9,881 nt of DNA from Clostridiales bacterium. Its GTDB lineage: Bacteria; Bacillota; Clostridia; Christensenellales; Christensenellaceae. The DNA is taken from contig QAKS01000014.1 of NCBI GenBank assembly GCA_003343685.1, positions 1-9,881 on the forward strand, given 5' to 3'. Numbering within the stretch: the stretch's first letter is position 1; each line of letters opens with the position of its first letter. The translations under genes and the position numbers were made by a program. The notes beneath the pieces are model-generated. The model was given only the letters and a program-made list of their open reading frames with translations. It was not told the DNA's origin and ran no database searches. This document shows positions 1 to 8,800 of this stretch, piece after piece.

Positions 1-26
1 TCAGAAATGAAGGAGAGGGTTTTGAA

Positions 27-1571
27 ATGGTTGCAAAGATAATCGTACTCGTCATATTCTTTGCGGTGATGGTGTTCATAGGAATCGCCAACCGCAAACG
101 CTCACGGGACGTAAACGGCTTTCTGCTGGGGGGCAGAGCTGTGGGGCCGTGGCTTACGGCTTTTGCCTACGGCACGTCCTATTTTTCCGCAGTCATCTTT
201 ATCGGCTATGCGGGGCAGTTCGGCTGGAAGTATGGTGTCGCGTCTACGTGGATCGGTCTCGGAAACGCATTTATCGGCTCGCTGCTGGCATGGCTCGTGC
301 TCGGCAGGCGCTCCCGCCTCATGTCTCAGCACATCGACAGCGCGACAATGCCTGATTTTTTTGGAAAGAGATACGACTCAAAAGCACTCCGAACGATGGC
401 GGCGGCAATTATATTTGTCTTTCTGATTCCGTATACCGCGTCGCTTTACAATGGACTTTCGCGTCTGTTTGCGGTAGCCTTCAATGTGGACTATACGGTT
501 ATGATCGTCATTATGGCGCTGCTGACCTGTGTATATGTTGTGGCGGGCGGCTATAAGGCGACGGCTGTTACGGATTTTATCCAGGGCATTATTATGCTCG
601 TGGGCATTTCGGCAGTCGTGATTGCAGTGCTGAACACGAACGGCGGCTTTACCGGCTCGCTGACGGCGCTGGCACAGGTGACGGACGAAACGGTTTCGGA
701 TGCGCCCGGCGTCTTTACGTCGTTCTTTGGGCCGGACGCATTGGGCCTTTTGAGCGTCGTCATCCTGACGTCCCTAGGGACATGGGGACTGCCCCAGATG
801 GTGCAGAAATTCTATGCCATCAAGGACGAGCGTTCGATTCATAAGGGTACGATTATCTCAACCCTGTTCGCTCTTGTGGTGGCGGGCGGCTGCTATTTCC
901 TGGGCGGCTTCGGCAGGCTTTTCCTGACGGGCGAACAGGTGGCCGCCGGCGGGTATGACGGGATTATCCCCTCGATGATGGAGGGATTACCCGACCTTCT
1001 GCTGGGGCTGGTTGTAGTGCTGGTGCTCTCCGCCTCCATGTCGACGCTGTCCTCGCTGGTGCTGGCCTCCAGCTCTACACTGACCATCGACCTGATCGAC
1101 CCGAAGGAGAAAATGGAGAACAAAAGGCGTGTTCTGCTGATGAGGGTTTTCGTCGTGGCGTTTGTGGCGATTTCAGCCGTCATCGCCATCTGGCAGTATA
1201 AAAACGGAGCGGCCTTTATTGCGCAGCTGATGGGCATCTCCTGGGGCGCTCTCGCCGGAGCGTTCCTCGGACCCTACATCTACGGCCTGTACTGGAAGCG
1301 CGCCTCAAAGGCTTCGGTTTGGGTGAGCTTCATTTTTGCCGTTGTGTTTATGTGCGGCAACATTCTGTTCAAAGAGCTGTATCCGTCATGGCTCCAGTCG
1401 CCCATCAACTGCGGAACGGTCACCATGCTGTTCTCTCTTGTAATCGTGCCCATCGTAAGCCTCTTTACAAAGGAGCCCTGCAGAGAGCTGGTGGACGGCA
1501 TGTTTTCCTGCTATGAGCAAAAGGTAATGGTCGCCGCAAAGACGGCGCTGGGCGAGGATGAAGCCCGGTAA
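27..1571 (+). CDS. Sodium:solute symporter (SSS family) permease
   Basis: Predicted sodium-coupled transporter of the cytoplasmic membrane, 514 residues, a normal length for the PutP/PanF-like SSS family. The hydrophobic pattern fits about 13 membrane helices, the first at residues 4-21. The family signature GGYKATAVTDFIQG lies at 174-187, and MPDFFGKRY at 108-116 is the usual cytoplasmic loop motif. SMSTLSS at 337-343 matches the helix in PutP whose Ser/Thr pair binds Na+, making S339 and T340 the likely ligands. The PutP aspartate needed for proline transport aligns, from memory, with Y52, so proline is not an obvious substrate; the true substrate is unknown. The ATG at 27 is preceded by AAGGAG (10-15) and GAGAGGG (13-19). 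A terminator follows, so the gene is separate from rpoB. The family call is firm; the substrate is not. Confidence 0.93.
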   Translation: MVAKIIVLVIFFAVMVFIGIANRKRSRDVNGFLLGGRAVGPWLTAFAYGTSYFSAVIFIGYAGQFGWKYGVASTWIGLGNAFIGSLLAWLVLGRRSRLMSQHIDSATMPDFFGKRYDSKALRTMAAAIIFVFLIPYTASLYNGLSRLFAVAFNVDYTVMIVIMALLTCVYVVAGGYKATAVTDFIQGIIMLVGISAVVIAVLNTNGGFTGSLTALAQVTDETVSDAPGVFTSFFGPDALGLLSVVILTSLGTWGLPQMVQKFYAIKDERSIHKGTIISTLFALVVAGGCYFLGGFGRLFLTGEQVAAGGYDGIIPSMMEGLPDLLLGLVVVLVLSASMSTLSSLVLASSSTLTIDLIDPKEKMENKRRVLLMRVFVVAFVAISAVIAIWQYKNGAAFIAQLMGISWGALAGAFLGPYIYGLYWKRASKASVWVSFIFAVVFMCGNILFKELYPSWLQSPINCGTVTMLFSLVIVPIVSLFTKEPCRELVDGMFSCYEQKVMVAAKTALGEDEAR

Positions 1572-1627
1572 GAGACGTTCCGAAAATCTCAGAAGAGGAC
1601 ATTCGGGCTGTACAAATAGAGTTTGCC

Positions 1628-1668
1628 GAGAATGGGTCTCCCGCAAAGGAGGCTCGTTCTTTGTTAGT
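1628..1668 (+). terminator. Intrinsic terminator of the symporter gene
   Basis: The arm 1629-1641 pairs with 1648-1660, giving a 13-bp stem that includes three G-U pairs, around the six-base loop CGCAAA (1642-1647). A run TTTGTT follows at 1660-1665. It lies 57 nt after the symporter stop and about 70 nt before the rpoB promoter, so it should insulate rpoBC from symporter transcription. The U-tract is interrupted by one G, so termination may be incomplete. A weaker hairpin (CCGAA 1580-1584 with TTCGG 1602-1606) lies just upstream. Confidence 0.8.
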
Positions 1669-1694
1669 AAAACCCGAGGGGCATGTGTATGTTT

Positions 1695-1709
1695 TTCAAA
1701 ATTTTTGAA
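1695..1709. promoter_or_regulatory. AT-rich palindrome upstream of rpoBC promoter
   Basis: TTCAAAA (1695-1701) and TTTTGAA (1703-1709) form a perfect 7-bp inverted repeat around a single central T. It sits about 27 bp upstream of the -35. It may simply be part of the AT-rich UP-like stretch, or it may be a protein-binding site; the sequence alone does not decide. A loop this small does not suit an RNA hairpin. Confidence 0.3.
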
Positions 1710-1735
1710 TATTATTAAATTTTGAGGTTTTATGG

Positions 1736-1764
1736 TTGACAACGAAGTTGACATATGCTAATAT
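1736..1764 (+). promoter_or_regulatory. Sigma-A promoter of rpoBC
   Basis: A perfect -35 TTGACA (1736-1741) is followed by a 17-bp spacer and TAATAT (1759-1764). A TG dinucleotide one base before the -10 (1756-1757) makes an extended -10. The -10 itself matches consensus at only four of six bases. The upstream 1692-1730 is strongly AT-rich with A and T tracts, as in an UP element. Transcription should start near 1770-1773. A second TTGACA (1748-1753) lies 12 bp downstream of the first but has no convincing -10 of its own. This is the only good promoter seen before rpoB. Confidence 0.8.
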
Positions 1765-1770
1765 AGTAAA

Positions 1771-1932
1771 TTGCATTAGCATCGTTAAACTGCTCGTACT
1801 GTCTTCTCAGTCAAGGGAGGGTATGAGACCGGTTTTGAGCGCCCGGAAGGGTATAAATCGGCGGGTATGTGCGGATAATAAATGCAAAAAATGCGGCCCT
1901 TGGATATTAATTTATAGGAGTAATGTCATAAT
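1771..1932 (+). promoter_or_regulatory. rpoB 5' leader
   Basis: Inferred untranslated leader of about 160 nt between the predicted start of transcription and the rpoB ATG. It contains three copies of GGGTAT (1819, 1849, 1863), each followed 3-5 nt later by CGG, and an overlapping ORF described separately. Only short imperfect hairpins are visible, such as GCCCG 1841-1845 with CGGGT 1862-1866. I see no terminator, T-box or recognised riboswitch. Ribosomal-protein L10 binding leaders belong upstream of rplJ, which is absent here. The length suggests post-transcriptional control, but this is not demonstrated. Confidence 0.45.
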
Positions 1933-1960
1933 ATGGTGCATGAAATCAATACCGGTATAA
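1823..1960 (+). other. Possible leader ORF overlapping the rpoB start
   Basis: An ATG at 1823 directly after AGGGAGG (1814-1820) opens a 45-codon frame that ends at TAA 1958-1960. It therefore overlaps the first 28 bases of rpoB in a different frame. The product would be basic with a CKKC motif at residues 21-24. The Shine-Dalgarno spacing is only 2 nt, which is short, and there is no recognisable homology. It may be chance; if translated, ribosomes would cross the rpoB start and could couple or repress its initiation. Confidence 0.2.
1916..1920 (+). promoter_or_regulatory. rpoB ribosome binding site
   Basis: AGGAG is the only good Shine-Dalgarno sequence before rpoB. It lies 12 nt from the ATG at 1933, longer than usual. 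An earlier ATG at 1923 is only 2 nt away and reads ATG-TCA-TAA, ending one base before the rpoB ATG. A stop in the rpoB frame at 1921-1923 excludes any upstream start, so 1933 (or GTG 1936) must be used. Confidence 0.65.
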
Positions 1961-4900
1961 CGAAACGAATGAGCTTTTCGAAGATCGAAGAAGTCCTGCA
2001 GATCCCGGATCTGATCGAGATACAGAAGGACTCTTACGACAGGTTCATGAAGGAAGGGTTAAAGGAGGTCCTTGCGGACGTATCTCCCATCACCGACTAC
2101 TCGGAGAACCTGATGCTCGAATTCGTGGATTACTACTTCAACGAGAAGCCCAAGTATGACGTGGAAGAGTGCAAAGAAAGGGACGTGAATTATGCGGCCT
2201 CTCTTAAGGTTGTCGTTCGGCTGATTAACAAGGAGACGGGCGAGGTTAAGGAGTCTGAAGTATTCATGGGCGATTTTCCGCTGATGACCGACAAGGGAAC
2301 CTTCATCATCAACGGTACGGAGCGCGTCATCGTATCCCAGCTGGTGCGGTCGCCCGGCGTTTACTACGATACGGTTAAGGATAAATCGGGCAAAGACCTG
2401 TTTATGAGCACGGTCATCCCGAACCGCGGCGCATGGCTGGAGCTGGAAAGCGACAGCAACGACTGCATATGGCTCAGGGTAGACAGGACAAGGAAGCTGC
2501 CGGCGACGGTGCTGCTCCGCGCTATGGGTCTGGCGGACAATCAGGAAATTATCGACTATTACGGGGAGAACGACTACCTGACGGCTACGTTCGCAAAGGA
2601 CGTGGCAAAAAATCAGGACGACGGACTTCTGGAAATCTATAAAAGGCTGCGCCCGGGTGAACCGCTTACGGTTGAGAGCGCCAGCCAGCTCATCGAGGGG
2701 CTGTTCTTTGACCCCAAGCGCTATGATCTGGCGCGGGTCGGCCGCTATAAATTCAACAAAAAGCTGGCGCTGGCGGAACGCATCAAAGGGCAGGTATCTG
2801 CGGAGAATGTTGCGGATCCGCTGACGGGCGAGTTTATCGCCGCCGAGGGCGACGTGTTTACGGAGGAGACGGCATGGCAGCTCCAGAATTCCGGCATCAA
2901 CAGCGTGTGGGTGCAGGTGGGAGACGAGAAGGTTAAGGTTGTCGGCAACGGTTTTGTAGACGCCGGATGCTTTTTGGATTTCGAGCCGGAGGAAGTGGGA
3001 ATCAACGAAATGGTCTACTATCCCGTGCTCAGAAAAATTCTGGACGAGGCAAAGGGTGACGAGGCGACGCTGCGCGCCGCACTAAAGAGCGGCCTCCACG
3101 AGCTGATTCCCCGTCACATCATCATTGACGACATGTATGCCTTTATCGGCTACTTTATGAACCTGCGTTACGGCATCGGCGTAACCGACGACATTGACCA
3201 TCTGGGCAACCGCCGCCTGCGTTCTGTGGGCGAGCTGCTGCAAAACCAGCTGCGCGTGGGTATGAGCCGTCTCGAAAGAGTGGTTCGCGAAAGAATGTCC
3301 ATACAGGACATGGATGTGGCTACGCCGGCAAACCTGATCAATATCCGCCCGGTGACCGCGGCGGTGAAGGAATTTTTCGGCTCGTCCCAGCTGTCCCAGT
3401 TTATGGATCAGACCAATCCGCTGGCAGAACTGACCCACAAGAGAAGATTGTCTGCATTGGGGCCGGGCGGTCTGAACCGCGACCGCGCATCGTTCGAGGT
3501 CCGCGATGTTCACCATTCACACTACGGCAGAATGTGCCCCATTGAGACGCCCGAAGGCCCGAATATCGGACTGATCGGCTCTCTTTCCACCTATGCGCGG
3601 ATCAACCAGTACGGCTTTATTGAATCGCCTTACAGGGTGATCGACAAGGAGAAGGGAATTGTCACAAAGGAGATTAAATATATGACCGCCGATGTGGAGG
3701 ATCCCTATATTGTGGCACAGGCAAACGAGCCTCTGAATGAGGACGGAAGCTTTGTAAACCGTCGTATCACATGCAGAGAGAGAGATCAGTTTGTGGAGGT
3801 TGCTCCGGAGGAGGTCGACCTGATGGACGTTTCGCCCAAGCAGCTCGTATCGGTGGCCACGGCGATGATCCCCTTCCTGGAAAACGACGACGCAAACCGC
3901 GCGCTGATGGGTTCCAACATGCAGAGGCAGGCTGTGCCGCTGCTGATTCCCGAATCGCCGATCGTCGGCACGGGCATGGAGGGCAAGGCTGCTTACGACA
4001 GCGGCGTGCTCGTCATCGCAAAAGAGGACGGCGTGGTCAAGAGCTGCTCCGGAAAGAAAATTGTCGTGACTGACAAAGACGGCGAGGATCACAACTACAA
4101 TATGATCAAATACAGCCGCAGCAACCAGGGCACCTGCATCAACCAGCTGCCGCTGGTGCATACCGGCGATACCGTAAAGAAGGGAGATATCCTGGCTGAC
4201 GGCCCCTCCACGGAAAAGGGAGAGATTGCTCTCGGAAAAAACCTGCTCATCGGATTTATGACGTGGGAGGGCTACAACTACGAGGACGCCGTACTGCTGT
4301 CTGAAAGGCTGGTGAAGGACGATGTATTCACCTCCATTCACGTGGAGGAGTTTGAATCTCAGGCCAGAGACACTAAGCTGGGGCCTGAAGAGATCACGCG
4401 CGACATCCCCAATGTGGGTGAGGACGCGCTGAAAGACCTCGACAGCCGCGGCGTGGTTCGCATCGGCGCAGAAGTACACAGCGGGGACATCCTGGTGGGC
4501 AAGGTCACGCCAAAGGGTGAGACGGAACTTACGGCAGAGGAGAGGCTGCTCCGCGCAATCTTCGGGGAGAAGGCCAGAGAAGTCCGCGATACATCGCTGC
4601 GCGTGCCTCACGGCAACGGTGGTATCGTTGTAGACGTAAAGGTATTTACCCGCGAGGATAAGGATGAACTGACGGCGGGCGTCAATAAGCTCGTCCGTGT
4701 ATACATAGCACAGAAGAGAAAGATTTCCGTAGGCGACAAGATTTCGGGCCGCCACGGCAACAAGGGTGTTATCTCCCGGGTACTGCCCGTGGAGGATATG
4801 CCGTTCCTGCCCGACGGGACGCCGCTCGACGTAGTGCTGAACCCGCTGGGCGTGCCTTCCCGTATGAATATTGGGCAGGTGCTGGAGGTTCACCTCGGCA

Positions 4901-5757
4901 TGGCGGCAAAAAAACACGGCTGGAAGATTGCCACGCCCGTATTCGACGGCGCAACGGAGGAGGATATCGAGGCGCTGCTGGCGGAGTCGGGTCTGTCGCC
5001 CGACGGCAAGACGGTGCTCTATGACGGACGTACGGGCGAGCCGTTTGAGAACAGGGTGACGGTGGGCTATATGTATATGCTGAAGCTGCACCATCTGGTA
5101 GACGACAAGATACACGCGCGCTCTACAGGCCCCTACAGCCTCGTAACGCAGCAGCCCCTCGGCGGCAAGGCCCAGTTCGGCGGACAGCGTTTCGGCGAGA
5201 TGGAGGTGTGGGCGCTGGAGGCATACGGCGCTGCAAACACGCTGCAGGAAATTCTGACGGTGAAGTCAGACGACGTGGTTGGCCGCGTTAAGACATACGA
5301 GGCCATCGTAAAGGGCGAGAACATCCCCGAACCGGGTATTCCGGAGTCGTTCAAAGTGCTCATCAAGGAGCTGCAGTCCCTTTGTCTGGACGTAAAGGTT
5401 CTGGGCGAGGAGGACAAGGAAATTGTCCTGAAAGAGGTGGACGACGACTTTGTGGATCTGGACGTCAATATTGAAGGCGAGGAAGACAAGGCCGGGATCA
5501 GCCGTATCGGCGAGGACGACGATCTGGACAACATTGAGATCGACGACTTTGATCTGGCGGATATGGATATGGATGATGATCATGAGCCGGGAATGCTGCC
5601 CGATGCGGACGGAGACGATGACGAGGATCTCGACGTGGACAACATGGAGATCGACATCGACGATCTGCTGGAAAATGGCGACGCGCTGGAGGTGCCGCTG
5701 CTCGACACGCTGGATGACGACCTGCTCGCCGGAGACGACGACAAGGAAGATTTCTGA
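1933..5757 (+). CDS. rpoB: DNA-directed RNA polymerase subunit beta
   Basis: Beta subunit of the core RNA polymerase, forming one side of the active-site cleft. It has 1274 residues, longer than the roughly 1190 of Bacillus subtilis, largely because of the tail. The rifampicin pocket (483-513) is intact: D492, H502 and S507 equal E. coli D516, H526 and S531, so this is a rifampicin-sensitive genotype. A498 replaces E. coli S522. [10 protein letters not shown] lies at 538-547 and the fork region GYNYEDA at 780-786. [12 protein letters not shown] (934-945) carries K936 and K944, equivalent to the catalytic lysines K1065 and K1073. The beta C-terminal segment that contacts beta' ends near 1157. 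Residues 1158-1274 are an extremely acidic tail: 54 Asp/Glu against 5 Lys/Arg. rpoC follows after 70 nt. Confidence 0.99.
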   Translation: MVHEINTGITKRMSFSKIEEVLQIPDLIEIQKDSYDRFMKEGLKEVLADVSPITDYSENLMLEFVDYYFNEKPKYDVEECKERDVNYAASLKVVVRLINKETGEVKESEVFMGDFPLMTDKGTFIINGTERVIVSQLVRSPGVYYDTVKDKSGKDLFMSTVIPNRGAWLELESDSNDCIWLRVDRTRKLPATVLLRAMGLADNQEIIDYYGENDYLTATFAKDVAKNQDDGLLEIYKRLRPGEPLTVESASQLIEGLFFDPKRYDLARVGRYKFNKKLALAERIKGQVSAENVADPLTGEFIAAEGDVFTEETAWQLQNSGINSVWVQVGDEKVKVVGNGFVDAGCFLDFEPEEVGINEMVYYPVLRKILDEAKGDEATLRAALKSGLHELIPRHIIIDDMYAFIGYFMNLRYGIGVTDDIDHLGNRRLRSVGELLQNQLRVGMSRLERVVRERMSIQDMDVATPANLINIRPVTAAVKEFFGSSQLSQFMDQTNPLAELTHKRRLSALGPGGLNRDRASFEVRDVHHSHYGRMCPIETPEGPNIGLIGSLSTYARINQYGFIESPYRVIDKEKGIVTKEIKYMTADVEDPYIVAQANEPLNEDGSFVNRRITCRERDQFVEVAPEEVDLMDVSPKQLVSVATAMIPFLENDDANRALMGSNMQRQAVPLLIPESPIVGTGMEGKAAYDSGVLVIAKEDGVVKSCSGKKIVVTDKDGEDHNYNMIKYSRSNQGTCINQLPLVHTGDTVKKGDILADGPSTEKGEIALGKNLLIGFMTWEGYNYEDAVLLSERLVKDDVFTSIHVEEFESQARDTKLGPEEITRDIPNVGEDALKDLDSRGVVRIGAEVHSGDILVGKVTPKGETELTAEERLLRAIFGEKAREVRDTSLRVPHGNGGIVVDVKVFTREDKDELTAGVNKLVRVYIAQKRKISVGDKISGRHGNKGVISRVLPVEDMPFLPDGTPLDVVLNPLGVPSRMNIGQVLEVHLGMAAKKHGWKIATPVFDGATEEDIEALLAESGLSPDGKTVLYDGRTGEPFENRVTVGYMYMLKLHHLVDDKIHARSTGPYSLVTQQPLGGKAQFGGQRFGEMEVWALEAYGAANTLQEILTVKSDDVVGRVKTYEAIVKGENIPEPGIPESFKVLIKELQSLCLDVKVLGEEDKEIVLKEVDDDFVDLDVNIEGEEDKAGISRIGEDDDLDNIEIDDFDLADMDMDDDHEPGMLPDADGDDDEDLDVDNMEIDIDDLLENGDALEVPLLDTLDDDLLAGDDDKEDF
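5525..5655 (+). repeat. Diverged repeat within the rpoB acidic tail
   Basis: Bases 5525-5544 and 5636-5655 match at 19 of 20 positions, and GATCTG recurs in register at 5551 and 5662. The offset is 111 bases, or 37 codons. The protein copies are [10 protein letters not shown] (1199-1208) and [10 protein letters not shown] (1236-1245). This suggests the tail grew by in-frame duplication, although Asp-rich low complexity could contribute some of the similarity. Confidence 0.6.
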
Positions 5758-5827
5758 TTTCAGGGGCAGATGACAGAGTTAAAAAAGGTTATAAGATAGA
5801 GAAGCATACGAGAAGGGAGAATCGACA
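5758..5827 (+). promoter_or_regulatory. rpoB-rpoC spacer with rpoC ribosome binding site
   Basis: This 70-nt spacer has no terminator and no promoter, consistent with an rpoBC operon. AGAAGGGAG (5811-5819) is a strong Shine-Dalgarno 8 nt before the TTG start of rpoC. A nine-codon ORF (ATG 5770 to TAG 5799) sits between the genes with a poorly spaced AGGGG in front; it is probably chance. Confidence 0.6.
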
Positions 5828-8800
5828 TTGTCAGAGCTGAGCACATTCGATTCGATGCAAATAGGTCTTGCATCGCCGGAAAAAATAAGGGAATGGTCGA
5901 GAGGCGAGGTTAAAAAGCCTGAGACGCTGAACTACCGCACACTCAAGCCGGAGAAGGACGGTTTGTTCTGCGAGAGGATATTCGGGCCAACCAAGGACTG
6001 GGAGTGCCACTGCGGCCGCTATAAGCGCATCCGCCATAAAGGCGTGATCTGCGACAAGTGCGGCGTTGAGGTGACGCTGGCAAAGGTGCGCCGTGAGCGT
6101 ATGGGCCATATTGAACTTGCCGCACCCGTTTCGCACATCTGGTATTTCAAGGGGATACCGTCACGCATGGGGCTTCTGCTCGACATGTCGCCCCGGGCGC
6201 TGGAAAACGTGCTCTATTTCGCGTCCTTTGTAGTGACCGACCCGGGCGAGACGCCGCTGCAGTATATGCAGCTCCTCTCTGACAAGGAATATCGCGAGGC
6301 TCAGATGAACTACGGCGAGGATTCCTTTAAGGCGGGCATGGGCGCAGAGGCCGTCAAGGTGCTTTTGAAAAACGTAGACATCGAAAAGGAAAATGAAAAG
6401 CTCAGAAAAGAGCTGGAGACGGCGACGGGACAGAAGAGAGTCCGCGCCATCAAGAGGCTGGAGGTCGTTCAGGCATTCCGCAAGAGCGGAAACAAGCCGG
6501 AGTGGATGATTTTGGACGTAGTTCCGGTCATTCCGCCGGAGATCAGGCCGATGGTGCCGTTGGACGGCGGCCGCTTTGCCACGTCTGACCTGAACGATCT
6601 TTACAGAAGAGTGATCAACAGAAACAACCGCCTGAACCGGCTGCTGCTGCTTCGTGCTCCCGACATTATCGTGAGAAACGAGAAGAGAATGCTGCAGGAG
6701 GCTGTCGACGCCCTCATAGATAACGGCAGAAGGGGTCGCCCCGTGACGGGCGCGGGCAACAGAAGCCTGAAATCCCTCTCCGACATGCTCCGCGGCAAAC
6801 AGGGGAGGTTCCGCCAAAACCTGCTCGGAAAGCGCGTCGACTATTCGGGTCGTTCGGTTATCGTTGTCGGACCGGATCTTTCCATGTTCCAGTGCGGCCT
6901 GCCGAAGGAAATGGCGCTGGAGCTGTTTAAGCCCTTCGTCATGAAAAAGCTGGTGAAGGACGATTATGCGCACAATATCAAGAGTGCAAAGCGCATGGTG
7001 GAGAAAGTGCGTCCCGAGGTATGGGATGTATTGGAGGAGGTCATCAAAGGCCACCCCGTGCTCTTAAACCGTGCACCTACGCTGCACAGGCTGGGCATTC
7101 AGGCGTTTGAGCCTGTTCTCGTGGAGGGCAAGGCAATCAAGCTGCATCCGCTGGCCTGCACGGCATACAACGCCGACTTTGACGGCGACCAGATGGCCGT
7201 TCATCTGCCTCTCTCCGTAGAGGCGCAGAGCGAGGCAAGGTTCCTTATGCTGGCGGCGAACAACATTCTGAAGCCTCAGGACGGAAAGCCTGTCGTTTCA
7301 CCGACGCAGGACATGGTCATCGGTTCCTATTATCTGACGATTATCAAGCCGGGAGCCAAGGGCGAGGGAATGTATTTTGCAGACCCCGACGAGGCTGTGC
7401 TGGCCTACAATACGGGAAACATTGACATGCAGGCGAAGATCAACGTCCGCGTGACAAAGAAGATCGGCGAAGAGACAAAAACGGGTATCATCGAGACCAG
7501 TGCGGGACGCATTATATTCAACAATGCAATTCCGCAGGATTTGGGATATCTGGACAGGAGCATCCCCGGCAACGAGCTGAAATACGAGATCGACGAGGTT
7601 GTGGGCAAGAAGCAGCTGGGCAAAATTGTAGACTACTGCTTTATGGCATTGGGCGCCTCCAAGACAAGCGCCGTGCTCGACAAGATCAAGGCGCAGGGTT
7701 TCCACTACTCCACGATCGGCGCATTGACGGTCAGCGTTTCCGACATTATTGTGCCGGAGGAGAAAAAACAGTATATTGAGGAGGCCAACGACGCTATCGT
7801 CGCCATTGACAACCAGTTCAAGAAGGGCTTCCTGACAGAGGCGGAAAGAAAGGAAAATGCTGTCCGCGTTTGGAGCGAGACGACAGATAAGGTGACAAAG
7901 GCCCTTCAAGGCAATATGGACGAGTTTAACCCCATCAACATGATGGCGAACTCGGGCGCCCGCGGCAGCATTAACCAGATCAGACAGCTGGCAGGCATGC
8001 GCGGACTGATGGCCGACCCGAACGGTGAGATTATCGAGATTCCGATTAAAGCGAACTTCCGCGAGGGGCTTTCGGTTCTGGAGTTCTTCATCAGTTCACA
8101 CGGCGCGAGGAAGGGCCTTGCAGACACGGCTCTGCGGACGGCGGACTCGGGCTACCTGACGAGGAGGCTTGTAGACGTATCCCACAACGTCATCGTTCAC
8201 GAGGACGATTGCTTCGCTACGCTGGGCGAGAAGATACAGGGCATTACCGTATCTGACCTGAAGAGCGGAAACGGCGTGGTGGAATCCTTGGCAGACCGTA
8301 TCCGCGGCAGAGTGACGGTGGAGGATATCGTCCACCCGGAGACGGGAGAGATTATTGTCCCCAGAAACGGGCTGATCAACGGCATTAAGGCCATGGAGAT
8401 TGAAAAGGCGGGCATTAAGGAAGTGACGATTCGCTCCCTGCTCACCTGTAAGAGTGAACACGGCGTATGCGCCAAGTGCTACGGCGCAAACATGGCGACG
8501 GGCAATCCGGTGGATATCGGCGAGGCTGTGGGCGTCATTGCGGCGCAGTCTATCGGAGAGCCGGGCACACAGCTCACCATGAGAACGTTCCATACGGGCG
8601 GCGTTGCCGGCGGCGACATCACGCAGGGTCTTCCTCGTGTAGAGGAGTTGTTTGAGGCGAGAAAGCCCCGCGGTCAGGCTGTCATTACGGAGATCGGCGG
8701 AACAGTGTCTCTGGAGGACAGCGGAAAGAAGCGCGAGATCACGATTGAGCCGGCGGCAGGAATGCCGAAGACCTACTCCATTCCCTACGGCGCAAGGCTG

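Noticed and set aside
1386..1754. Minus-strand frame across the symporter end and the intergenic region
   Set aside because: It runs through the terminator hairpin and the rpoB promoter, shows no homology and lacks a credible start signal.
1748..1776. Second complete promoter from the downstream TTGACA
   Set aside because: At 17 bp spacing the -10 would be TTGCAT, only three of six consensus bases, so it is not called as an independent promoter.
1771..1932. Riboswitch, T-box or L10-type leader in front of rpoB
   Set aside because: No T-box sequence, no terminator/antiterminator pair and no familiar aptamer core could be seen; only short weak hairpins.
3517..5115. 532-codon open frame on the minus strand inside rpoB
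   Set aside because: It lies entirely opposite a highly conserved rpoB region, and its translation is His/Val/Leu-rich without recognisable motifs. It is a shadow of rpoB codon usage.
5450..5773. 107-codon Trp/Met/Thr-rich plus-strand frame overlapping the rpoB tail
   Set aside because: Its composition is the direct result of reading repetitive GAC/GAT codons in the +1 frame. Not a gene.
5770..5799. Nine-codon ORF between rpoB and rpoC
   Set aside because: Very short, with only 3 nt between AGGGG and its ATG. It is expected by chance in a 70-nt spacer.
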